Shown here: positions 34,176 to 60,839 of the stretch, in pieces | Layout of the letters: each line of letters starts with the position of its first letter | Position numbering within the stretch: the stretch's first letter is position 1 | NCBI RefSeq assembly: GCF_024343775.1 | Contig: NZ_RJUF01000198.1 | Location: 20,410-84,409 of the forward strand | Length of the DNA stretch: 64,000 bases | Source: Lacihabitans soyangensis | GTDB lineage: Bacteria; Bacteroidota; Bacteroidia; Cytophagales; Spirosomataceae | Direction: 5' to 3' | The notes under the pieces: model-generated | The model's database searches: none | What the model was told of the DNA's origin: nothing | The model's input: only the letters and a program-made list of their open reading frames with translations | Made by a program: the position numbers and the translations under genes

Positions 34176-35468
34176 TCAAATACTTACTGTGCTTATTTTT
34201 AGCTTATTCTTTTTGTTAGATTGTATAATTTCGTTGGCAATTATTACTGTATTTCCAACATTCAAGCCCACCACGTTGGTTGAGTTTGCGGAGCCTTCTA
34301 CCCATGTCATTTCTGATGCTTTGTTATCGGCGATTTTCCTGAAAGCGATTTGAGACGGGTTATTTTCGTCTTTGTTTTGCTCCCAAAAAAGTACTGAAGC
34401 CGAAGGTGTTTTTACCAAATATTGGTTTTTGGCTGATGCATCGTCCAATACAAAAAGCTTTTTACCTTCAGTAGTTGCGACTCTGATGCCCATTTCGTTA
34501 TCGGTACCCGAAAACCAAGAAACCAAGCCTCCTTTGCCGTTGATGGTAGAGACCGCACCACTGTGGGGGCAACCGTTAATTTCCCATTTATCGTTAAAAA
34601 CAATCTCAGGTTTAGAGAATGTATTGCCGTTGTCTTTGGAGACCACACGAGCTATGTCTCTGATATTGTTATTGTTATCCCTGTAAAAGACATTCAAATT
34701 ACCTTCCGAATCTATCAAAAAGTTAATTGGACAACAATCGCAAACTACGGGATCAATCAATCGCTCTGGCTGAAAAATGCCGTCTTTGGAGGTTACCAAT
34801 CGGAGGTCTCTTTCCTCGTGCTTGGTGCTGTTGGCAACATCTTTTAGGTAAGCCACGGCTATTTCATCATTTCTCATTACTATGGCATCAAAAAAACCTC
34901 TTACTATTCCTTGTTTAGGGTCGGAATCTACGTTCGCTGGTTTTGTCCAGGTATTTCCACCATCTGTGGATTCACAAAAAACAATATTAGACCAACGGCC
35001 TCCGCGACCTGAAGCATTTGGAGCACTTTCACCCCTGTTTGAAAATACGGCCACCAAAGTTCCGTTTTTCTTGCTTAAAACTTTGGCTCTCATCATGCGG
35101 CTATTGCCGATACCATTTCCCGAGAAAATAACTTTTTTGTCCGAAAATGTCTTTCCTTGGTCCTTTGAAAATGCCACACAAAAAGAGACAAGTCCTTGTT
35201 CGTCTTTCTCAGTCCAAGAAAGCATTACGTCTCCCGAAGAAGTTTTGGCCAATAATGGCATGCTGTAAGCTTTATTTGGATCGTTTTCAAAAGGAATTTC
35301 TGTTGCTTTTACTGAAGAAAAATCCCCTTCAATAGTTTTCACACTGGATTCATTATGAGGCACATAAGCACATAAAGTCATCTCCGGAACTTTTTCGGTA
35401 TTAGTAGACATCATTGCAACCAAAAGGCCTAGGAAAACCAGAGGAAAAGTGAAAATCAATCGTATCAT
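34176..35468 (-). CDS. Exported BNR/sialidase-superfamily propeller protein
   Basis: The 430-residue protein has an N-terminal signal or anchor (about 1-20) and at least three Asp-box motifs, SKDQGKTF (about 93), STDGGNTW (about 164) and SKDNGNTF (about 255), which mark a six-bladed propeller of the sialidase superfamily. A cysteine cluster VVCDCCPINF (about 221-230) and NGCPHSG (about 274-280) are unusual for true sialidases and could bind a metal or form disulfides. The catalytic Arg triad and Tyr/Glu pair were not assignable by eye. I would call it sialidase-like. The start at 35466-35468 begins the signal. It precedes the YceI gene by 98 bp. Confidence 0.72.
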   Translation of the reverse strand: MIRLIFTFPLVFLGLLVAMMSTNTEKVPEMTLCAYVPHNESSVKTIEGDFSSVKATEIPFENDPNKAYSMPLLAKTSSGDVMLSWTEKDEQGLVSFCVAFSKDQGKTFSDKKVIFSGNGIGNSRMMRAKVLSKKNGTLVAVFSNRGESAPNASGRGGRWSNIVFCESTDGGNTWTKPANVDSDPKQGIVRGFFDAIVMRNDEIAVAYLKDVANSTKHEERDLRLVTSKDGIFQPERLIDPVVCDCCPINFLIDSEGNLNVFYRDNNNNIRDIARVVSKDNGNTFSKPEIVFNDKWEINGCPHSGAVSTINGKGGLVSWFSGTDNEMGIRVATTEGKKLFVLDDASAKNQYLVKTPSASVLFWEQNKDENNPSQIAFRKIADNKASEMTWVEGSANSTNVVGLNVGNTVIIANEIIQSNKKNKLKISTVSI

Positions 35469-35513
35469 ATCAAATATTTTTTTTAGATTAAAGCAATTCT
35501 TATCATCTGAAAA

Positions 35514-35521
35514 CAAATATA
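35514..35521 (-). promoter_or_regulatory. Bacteroidota-type -7 promoter box
   Basis: On the minus strand the sequence is TATATTTG, a perfect TAnnTTTG match, 46 bp before the start at 35468. No well-placed -33 TTTG is visible. Confidence 0.45.
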
Positions 35522-35634
35522 GCAACCTCAAAAAAGATAAGATAATCAAATATATGAAGCAGGAGAAATATTCGACAGATGGGTCGGAATAAAATATAAA
35601 TTAAAACTTTTGGGAAAGGAATCAACCCAAACAA

Positions 35635-35664
35635 AAATGACCACACAATTCTGAATGGTCATTT
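35635..35664 (-). terminator. Intrinsic terminator of rhaT
   Basis: AAATGACCA and TGGTCATTT form a 9-bp inverted repeat with a 12-nt loop, and on the minus strand it is followed by TTTTTG. It begins 28 bp after the rhaT stop. Confidence 0.8.
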
Positions 35665-35691
35665 AAGGTTTTTGAATAATATTTTAGATAC

Positions 35692-36744
35692 TTACATCGA
35701 ATTCCCAATACCAACCAAGAAGATTGACAACATTATGATGGCTATGCCAGCTACGAAAGTTCGGAAAGCATTTGCTGAAACGCCCTTCCATTCTTTTAAC
35801 CAAAGTCCCCAAAGATTGGCTGTGAGTATAATCGTAGCCATGTGAAGTATCCACGAACTGGCACCATTTCCAAGTTTACTTTCGCCCATGCCGTAAAAGA
35901 AAAACTGCAAAAACCACATGGTTCCGGCAATTCCTGAGAAAAGAACGTTGCTGGCTATTGGAGTTTTAGCATTGGTATAATCACCAAAGGTTTTGTTCTT
36001 GAAATTAAGATACATACACCATATAAAATTGGTAGTAAGACCGCCCCACATAACAATAATATAAGTGACATTATTCTGAAAAAGCGGGTTGTTGCCAGAA
36101 GCAACAGCGGCGTCGGCCATAGGTTTTCCTGACTCAATACCAAAGTTAAAAAAGGAACTCAGAATACCCGAAATAATGGCGATGATGAGGCCCTTTACCA
36201 AACTAAACTCTTTCACACTAGCCACTTTTTGTTCTTGCGTAAGACTTTTTTCTTTCAAAAGCCCCGCTCTTCCCAAAACTGCAATGCCAATAATACAAAC
36301 CAAAACCCCCGTCAATACCACTTGACCACCGCTACTGTGAAGCATATCAGTAAAGGTGGTTTTACCATCGATTGGGTTAAAATCATAATAAATAGCAGGA
36401 ACCAATGCACCGAAGGCCGAGCAAAAACCCAGAACCACTGAATTCCCAAGCGACATTCCTAAATATCTTACACCAAGGCCATAAGTAAGACCACCAATTC
36501 CCCACAACAAACCCATCAAAAAAGTAAAATTCAAGACGGAAGACCCCGTGCCAGAAATTATTTCTCCAAAATTTGGTATGGTTAAATAGGCTGCTATCGG
36601 CGGAACGATTAACCAAGAAAATAATCCTCCCACTATCCAATAACTCTCCCAAGCCCAGCCTTTGACCTTTTTGAATGGCATGTAAAAACTGCCTGAAGAA
36701 AAGCCTCCTATGGAGTGAAAAATGATTCCTAGTATCGATTCCAT
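35692..36744 (-). CDS. rhaT: L-rhamnose/proton symporter
   Basis: The 350-residue protein has about ten hydrophobic helices and follows RhaT along its length: GIIFHSIGGFSSGSFYMPFK (about 6-25), WESYWIVGGLFSWLIVPPIA (about 32-51), RYLGMSLGNSVVLGFCSAFG (about 103-122) and LTANLWGLWLKEWKGVS near the C-terminus. RhaT imports L-rhamnose with a proton across the inner membrane. It is divergent from the giant adhesin gene and stands alone, about 12 kb from rhaI. A TATATTTG box lies about 30 bp upstream (36775-36782). Confidence 0.92.
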   Translation of the reverse strand: MESILGIIFHSIGGFSSGSFYMPFKKVKGWAWESYWIVGGLFSWLIVPPIAAYLTIPNFGEIISGTGSSVLNFTFLMGLLWGIGGLTYGLGVRYLGMSLGNSVVLGFCSAFGALVPAIYYDFNPIDGKTTFTDMLHSSGGQVVLTGVLVCIIGIAVLGRAGLLKEKSLTQEQKVASVKEFSLVKGLIIAIISGILSSFFNFGIESGKPMADAAVASGNNPLFQNNVTYIIVMWGGLTTNFIWCMYLNFKNKTFGDYTNAKTPIASNVLFSGIAGTMWFLQFFFYGMGESKLGNGASSWILHMATIILTANLWGLWLKEWKGVSANAFRTFVAGIAIIMLSIFLVGIGNSM

Positions 36745-36774
36745 TGTATTTTAGGGTTGTTTTTTATGAATTTA

Positions 36775-36782
36775 CAAATATA
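36775..36782 (-). promoter_or_regulatory. Bacteroidota-type -7 promoter box for rhaT
   Basis: On the minus strand the sequence is TATATTTG, a TAnnTTTG match 30 bp before the rhaT ATG. The 182-bp spacer also has to carry the promoter of the divergent giant gene, for which I see no exact box. Confidence 0.45.
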
Positions 36783-36890
36783 AACGACTTTTTGAAATTC
36801 ACTCTCCTTTACTCACCTTTTAGGCTTTTTTTGGTTTATAGTATTTTTTTTCTACCTGAAACTAGTTATTGGGTGGCATCATTTTTGTAG

Positions 36891-56147
<19,257 letters not shown>

Positions 56148-56169
56148 ACAATAACCCAATAAACACAGT

Positions 56170-56199
56170 ACGTCCCTATTTCAGGGGCGTTTTTTTTTG
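56170..56199 (+). terminator. Intrinsic terminator of the giant gene
   Basis: ACGTCCCT and AGGGGCGT form an 8-bp stem with one G-T pair and a 5-nt loop, followed by a run of nine T. It lies 22 bp after the stop of the giant gene. Confidence 0.9.
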
Positions 56200-56248
56200 T
56201 TTATAATCAGCAGTAAGTTTCTATTTTTAATTGAAAATCCTGAAGAAC

Positions 56249-57595
56249 TTACTTAATTTTCAAATACTCCTTAAAATAAAGTGTTGGGTAAATAAAAAAG
56301 AGAATTAAACCAGAATGCAGATATATTGAAAGTGTATTAACCAACAATTCTATTTTGCCTGAAAGCTCAATTTTGGGCACCAAATAAAGAGAAACTACTG
56401 GCAACAAAATTATCAGAATACTCAATAAAACTTTGTGAAATACATTGCTTTTGACGCTCAGCAAAATTCCCATTGCAGAAAAAACCGGTAGCAAAACTTG
56501 AGCAATGAGTAGACCTGTTTTTAAGTCCTTTTCGGTGGTGGGTATGTTTACGATGTTTTTAAAATAACACACTCCGGCATACGCCAGCAACACAAAAGCC
56601 ACCAGGCCTACCAAAATCTTTTTTGAAAATCCAAAATTAATGGCTTTTTTGGAAACACTAAAAGGAACTAAAATTGTCACCAAAAGTGCTATGAAATCTA
56701 AAAATGGAATAAAAAAGAAAAAAAACAACCAATTTGAGTGCCCCGATTTTTGGTAAAAATACAGCGTGATGTATTTCCTAAAATAAATACTGCTGATGCA
56801 CAAAAAACCAAAGAAACCCAGACCATTCAGTGCTAAGCCTATTTTGTTGGTAAATAGCGGAACGGCATTGTTGCCTACCATTGCTATCAAAAGTGAGCCT
56901 ACCATCCAATATATCAGCGTTTTGAAAACAACCACCACTATTAAAAGGAATCCTTTCTTTATTGGCAATTCCACATAAAACCTCCACGATTTATATGCAA
57001 AAAACTGGTGATTTATTTCATAAAAAAGAATGACAATGGCAGTCCAAAAACAAGTTTTTATGACAGCCAATCCAAAATCTAGGAAAACTCCATTTCCTAA
57101 ACTTTGCTCTAACCATCCGTTGCCAAAAAACAACCTCAAAAAAGATAAATTTCCAGTAAATCCATTGGCAATCTCCAGGTTAATGTTGGGAATAATACCC
57201 ATCATAATGGGCAAAAAGATAAGCTTTGGAGATTGTTTTAGAATTATAAAAACAAAGAAAGGTATAAAATACAATGCAGATGAAACCAATAGGTTGTCGT
57301 AGTCAAGACGAATAAGTGGAGTATGAAGGTAAAAAGGAATGGAAGTGAAAATTATGGTAAGGATAGCCAAAAGGGTCGTTTTAATTCTACTTCCAAGCAC
57401 ATCTTTAAAAATAAACCAAAAAACCAACCAGTCGAAAACATTAAAAACAGTATAAAAAACAGCACTTTGGGTAGTTGTCCATAAACCAACTTGCTCTGAT
57501 TTTAACAAAAAGTCAAATAGGATATTTTTCAGAAAAATAACCAGAATCAATATCAAAAAAGTCTTTAGCCGTAAAAACTTATTTCCTAAACTCAT
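56249..57595 (-). CDS. Polytopic membrane protein of unknown function
   Basis: The 448-residue protein is almost entirely hydrophobic, with roughly twelve membrane helices and short basic loops. It has no signature that I recognise; the shape would fit a permease, an O-antigen-type polymerase or a lipid-processing protein. It follows the lacI stop by only 28 bp, but a TATATTTG box in that gap suggests its own promoter. It converges on the giant gene. Nothing ties it to pectin metabolism except position. Confidence 0.65.
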   Translation of the reverse strand: MSLGNKFLRLKTFLILILVIFLKNILFDFLLKSEQVGLWTTTQSAVFYTVFNVFDWLVFWFIFKDVLGSRIKTTLLAILTIIFTSIPFYLHTPLIRLDYDNLLVSSALYFIPFFVFIILKQSPKLIFLPIMMGIIPNINLEIANGFTGNLSFLRLFFGNGWLEQSLGNGVFLDFGLAVIKTCFWTAIVILFYEINHQFFAYKSWRFYVELPIKKGFLLIVVVVFKTLIYWMVGSLLIAMVGNNAVPLFTNKIGLALNGLGFFGFLCISSIYFRKYITLYFYQKSGHSNWLFFFFFIPFLDFIALLVTILVPFSVSKKAINFGFSKKILVGLVAFVLLAYAGVCYFKNIVNIPTTEKDLKTGLLIAQVLLPVFSAMGILLSVKSNVFHKVLLSILIILLPVVSLYLVPKIELSGKIELLVNTLSIYLHSGLILFFIYPTLYFKEYLKIK

Positions 57596-57615
57596 AAATT
57601 CAGATGTAAAAAAAG

Positions 57616-57623
57616 CAAATATA
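57616..57623 (-). promoter_or_regulatory. Bacteroidota-type -7 promoter box
   Basis: On the minus strand the sequence is TATATTTG, 20 bp before the ATG of the membrane protein gene and directly after the lacI stop. Confidence 0.4.
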
Positions 57624-58619
57624 CTAGCTTATTTTCAAATACGTTTCAAGCACAATTTTTTCAAAATCCTTGACTTTCCTTTTGCTTTCTAATTGATCCA
57701 AAAGAATTTTGGCTGCCCTGGCACCCATCTCATAGGCGGGCTGAACCACGGTAGAAAGTTTCGGAGAAAACAAATGAGACACATTGAGATTTGTAAAGCC
57801 AAAAAACGGAGTGTCTGCCGGCATCTCGTCTTTTCTGCTTTGAAAAGCCTCATAGCAATGCAAAGCTAGCCTATCGCTACAGGTAAAAAAGGCGTCAGGT
57901 TTCTGAGTATTTATAAAATCATTGATGGTCGCTTTGGCCTCCTCAGGATCAAAACCACAATACTTAATCAGCTCATTATCAACAACTATACCATGTTTCT
58001 CTAAGGCTTTTTTATATCCTTCGAGTCGTTCTTTGGTAATAGAGAGTGTAAGTGGGCTGGTGATATGAGCAATTCGTTTTTTTCCTTGTTGTATCAAATA
58101 TTCGGTAGCCGCAAATGCCCCCGAAAAGTTGTCTGCCACCACTTTATGAAAACCGCTACTCTCAGGTACTCTATCAAAAAACACAACAGCAAAGTTGCTT
58201 TCGCTGTACTCCAGAATATGTTTAATATCTTTTGTTTTACCCGAAAGCGAAATCAAAATCCCGTCTACTCTTCTTTCAAACAAATGCCGGAGATTCTCCT
58301 TCTCTCGCTCCAAAGACTCATGACTCTGACAAATAACCACATGATAACCACGACTGTAGGCTTCATCTTCGATGCCGTTTATGGCTTGCGAGAAAAAATT
58401 ATTCGCAATTTCGGGGACAATTACACCGATGGCTCTGCTCTTGTTGTCCTTTAAACTTAATGCTATCGGATTAGGCCTGTAGTTAACCTTTTTGGCATAT
58501 TCCGCCACCAACTTCTTGGTTTTTTCATTGATTTCGTAACTATCCCTCAATGCTCTCGACACGGTTGATGTGGAGAGATTTAAAGCTTTTGCTATGTCTT
58601 TGAGGGTTATTACTTCCAA
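57624..58619 (-). CDS. LacI-family transcriptional regulator
   Basis: The 331-residue repressor has the N-terminal helix-turn-helix and hinge (ITLKDIAKALNLSTSTVSRALRD, residues 4-26; YRPNPIALSL about 47-56) and a periplasmic-binding-protein-like effector domain (AIGVIVPEIANNFFSQAING through FFTCSDRLALHCYEAF). The start codon is TTG (58617-58619): no ATG occurs in frame before the upstream stop, and this start places the HTH at its usual position. It is divergent from kduD-kduI-esterase/GH28, with a cre-like site between. It most likely regulates these pectin genes, with a uronate or sugar intermediate as the probable effector. Confidence 0.9.
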   Translation of the reverse strand: MEVITLKDIAKALNLSTSTVSRALRDSYEINEKTKKLVAEYAKKVNYRPNPIALSLKDNKSRAIGVIVPEIANNFFSQAINGIEDEAYSRGYHVVICQSHESLEREKENLRHLFERRVDGILISLSGKTKDIKHILEYSESNFAVVFFDRVPESSGFHKVVADNFSGAFAATEYLIQQGKKRIAHITSPLTLSITKERLEGYKKALEKHGIVVDNELIKYCGFDPEEAKATINDFINTQKPDAFFTCSDRLALHCYEAFQSRKDEMPADTPFFGFTNLNVSHLFSPKLSTVVQPAYEMGARAAKILLDQLESKRKVKDFEKIVLETYLKIS

Positions 58620-58768
58620 CTTTAGAATAATTTGAATCGAAAATTACCAAAAAAACATCCACTTTCAAAATATGAACCAATAGTTGATCGACCTTAAAAT
58701 GTCGATTAAACCTATAAAAAATTAAGCACCCCTTGCGTCTTAGCGACATCGCGGTAATATAAAAATCC

Positions 58769-58782
58769 TGAAAACGATTGCA
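58769..58782. promoter_or_regulatory. Candidate LacI-family operator (cre-like)
   Basis: TGAAAACGATTGCA matches the cre/LacI consensus TGWNANCGNTNWCA at all but one defined position and has the central CG typical of such operators. It lies 72 bp before kduD and 150 bp before lacI, well placed to act on both divergent promoters. Confidence 0.5.
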
Positions 58783-58853
58783 TAAATTAATGGAAACCAA
58801 TGTTTGTATTCGAGGATAATCCTTGGTAATCTTACAAAATATTTAGAAAAAAG

Positions 58854-59615
58854 ATGATTAAAATAAGTTTAGAGGGCAAGACTGCCTTGGTAACGGGTTG
58901 CAACAAAGGTATTGGCAAAGCCATGGCCGAAGGATTGGCCGAAGCGGGTGCAGATATCATCGGAGTTTCTGCTACGATGCCTTCTAAAGGAAGTGAAATT
59001 CAGAATTCAGTAGAGAAACTTGGTCAGAAATTTTATCCATATCAAGCAGATTTTTCTGACCGTAAATCAATATACGCATTTCTCGAAAAAGCAAAAGACG
59101 AACATCCTAAAATCGACATTTTGGTGAACAATGCTGGCACTATAATGCGTAACCCTGCAGCCGAACATTCTGATGAATATTGGGACCGAGTAATAGCCAT
59201 AAACCTTGATGCTCAGTTTATTATAACAAGGGAAATAGGTAAAGAAATGATTAAAAATGGTTCCGGAAAAATCATTTTCACAGCATCTTTACTCACTTTT
59301 CAAGGAGGAATAAATGTGCCAGGCTATGCGGCCAGCAAGGGAGCCATCGGTAGTTTGGTAAAATCATTTGCCAACGAATGGGCCTCAAAAGGTATAAACG
59401 TGAACGGCATAGCACCTGGATACATAGCCACGGATAACACCGAAGCACTCAGAGCTGACCCCGAACGGAGTGCATCTATTCTTGGTCGCATACCATCAGG
59501 CCGATGGGGCGAACCCGAAGATTTTAAAGGCCCAACTGTTTTCTTAGCCTCTGAAATGTCAAATTACGTGCAAGGCACTATTTTGACAGTCGATGGTGGT
59601 TGGATGGGAAGATGA
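58854..59615 (+). CDS. kduD: 2-deoxy-D-gluconate 3-dehydrogenase-type SDR (KduD)
   Basis: The 253-residue short-chain dehydrogenase has the NAD site TGCNKGIGKAMAEGLAEAGA (about 14-33), NNAG (about 91) and the catalytic YAASKGAIGSL (Tyr about 160). The C-terminal APGYIATDNTEALRADPERS and GRWGEPEDFKGPTVFLAS segments are typical of KduD, which reduces 5-keto-KDG (2,5-diketo-3-deoxygluconate) to KDG in pectin breakdown. The adjacent kduI supports this assignment over a generic SDR. It is divergent from the LacI gene and separated from kduI by a 320-bp spacer with a tandem repeat. Confidence 0.9.
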   Translation: MIKISLEGKTALVTGCNKGIGKAMAEGLAEAGADIIGVSATMPSKGSEIQNSVEKLGQKFYPYQADFSDRKSIYAFLEKAKDEHPKIDILVNNAGTIMRNPAAEHSDEYWDRVIAINLDAQFIITREIGKEMIKNGSGKIIFTASLLTFQGGINVPGYAASKGAIGSLVKSFANEWASKGINVNGIAPGYIATDNTEALRADPERSASILGRIPSGRWGEPEDFKGPTVFLASEMSNYVQGTILTVDGGWMGR

Positions 59616-59631
59616 GTTGTCTTCGGCACAT

Positions 59632-59889
59632 CCTTTTGACTTCGACTCCGCTCAGACAACGGATGGATAGATGCTGAACGAATAGGAACGGTCACAGAGC
59701 ACAATGAATTCAGATGAAAATCTGAATGAAATTGCGACCAAAGGTCTCGAAGTGACACATTCTTTTGTCTTCGGCTCCGCCCAGACAACGGATGGATAGA
59801 TGCTGAACGAATAGGAACGGTCACTGAGCACAATGAATTCAGATGAAAATCTGAATGAAATTGCGACCAAAGGTCTCGAAGAGACACAT
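59632..59889. repeat. Two tandem copies of a 129-bp hairpin-containing repeat
   Basis: Units 59632-59760 and 59761-59889 are nearly identical. Each has a perfect hairpin ATTCAGAT-GAAA-ATCTGAAT and segments such as TTCGACTCCGCTCAGAC, which recur in spacers of many Bacteroidota. The pair fills the kduD-kduI gap, with a partial copy start near 59616. Any open frame across it is an artefact of the 129 = 3 x 43 period. Confidence 0.9.
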
Positions 59890-59935
59890 TAACAAATTAG
59901 CTAATTAACACTTTAAAAATTAACACATTAAATAT

Positions 59936-60766
59936 ATGATTTCAAGATACGAAAGTAGCCCACGTGAAGTGGAAAGAATGAATACCGCTGAGTTAAGAGA
60001 AAATTTCTTGGTGGAAAGTTTGTTCTCAGACGATGAAATAAAACTCACTTATACGCATTATGACAGATTGGTACTGGGTGGAGCTAAACCAGTTACAAAA
60101 GCTATTACTTTGGATACTTACGATGCTCTGAAAAGCAGTTATTTCTTGGAAAGAAGAGAAATTGGTATTATCAATGTTGCTGGACCTGGTACAGTTGAAG
60201 CTGATGGTGAAGTTTTCGAAGCAGATAAATTAAGCTGCGTTTATTTGGGAAAAGGCACACAGAAAGTTAGTTTTTCTTCAAAGGATGCTTCCAATCCTGC
60301 ATGCTTTTTCCTTCTGTCAGCTCCTGCTCATCAGACATTTGCAAATAAGAAATTCTCGAAAGAAGAGGCTTCGCCAGTAACTTTGGGTTCACCCGAAACT
60401 TCAAACAATCGCACCATCTACAAATACATACACAATGACGGCATCATGAGTTGTCAATTGGTAATGGGTTTGACAGTTTTAGCAACCGGAAGTATTTGGA
60501 ACACCATGCCTCCTCATGTGCACGACCGTCGTAGCGAGGTTTATTGCTATTTTGATGTACCTGAAAATCAAGGCATCATGCACTTTATGGGCAAGCCAGA
60601 CCAAACCAGACACATGTGGGTGCAGAATCACCAAGCCATCATTTCTCCACCTTGGAGTATACATTCCGGTGCAGGATCGGCCAACTACTCCTTCATTTGG
60701 GGAATGGCAGGCGAAAACAAAGACTTTACCGATATGGATTTCTTAAACTTGAACGAACTGAGATAA
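59936..60766 (+). CDS. kduI: 5-dehydro-4-deoxy-D-glucuronate isomerase (KduI)
   Basis: The 276-residue cupin-fold isomerase converts 5-keto-4-deoxyuronate, from unsaturated pectin ends, to 2,5-diketo-3-deoxygluconate, the substrate of KduD. The metal site is visible as MPPHVHDRRSEVYCYFDV (about 193-210, HxH-x4-E), with the matching His in WSIHSGAGSANY near residue 243. Length and N-terminus (MISRYESSPREVERMNTAEL) match the family. It is 320 bp after kduD and 73 bp before the esterase/GH28 gene, in the same orientation. Confidence 0.95.
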   Translation: MISRYESSPREVERMNTAELRENFLVESLFSDDEIKLTYTHYDRLVLGGAKPVTKAITLDTYDALKSSYFLERREIGIINVAGPGTVEADGEVFEADKLSCVYLGKGTQKVSFSSKDASNPACFFLLSAPAHQTFANKKFSKEEASPVTLGSPETSNNRTIYKYIHNDGIMSCQLVMGLTVLATGSIWNTMPPHVHDRRSEVYCYFDVPENQGIMHFMGKPDQTRHMWVQNHQAIISPPWSIHSGAGSANYSFIWGMAGENKDFTDMDFLNLNELR

Positions 60767-60799
60767 TTACAACAAAATCAATATTTTAATCCCGTAATT

Positions 60800-60834
60800 C
60801 CCCTCTCCTGTGGAGAGGGGGCGGGGAGTGAGGT
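60800..60834 (+). repeat. REP-like palindrome in the esterase-GH28 leader
   Basis: CCCCTCTCC-TGT-GGAGAGGGG forms a perfect 9-bp stem, followed by GCGGGGAGTGAGGT. It is a second copy of the family at 16749-16784. Its GAGG lies 6 nt before the ATG at 60840, an ideal Shine-Dalgarno spacing. Confidence 0.75.
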
Positions 60835-60839
60835 GCATT

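Noticed and set aside
34176..35468. Confident sialidase annotation
   Set aside because: Asp boxes show only the propeller fold; the arginine triad and catalytic Tyr/Glu could not be assigned by eye.
59564..59887. Open frame of 107 residues on the minus strand
   Set aside because: It is created by two copies of a 129-bp repeat whose length is a multiple of three; the peptide is a repeated hairpin-derived sequence and overlaps the kduD end.
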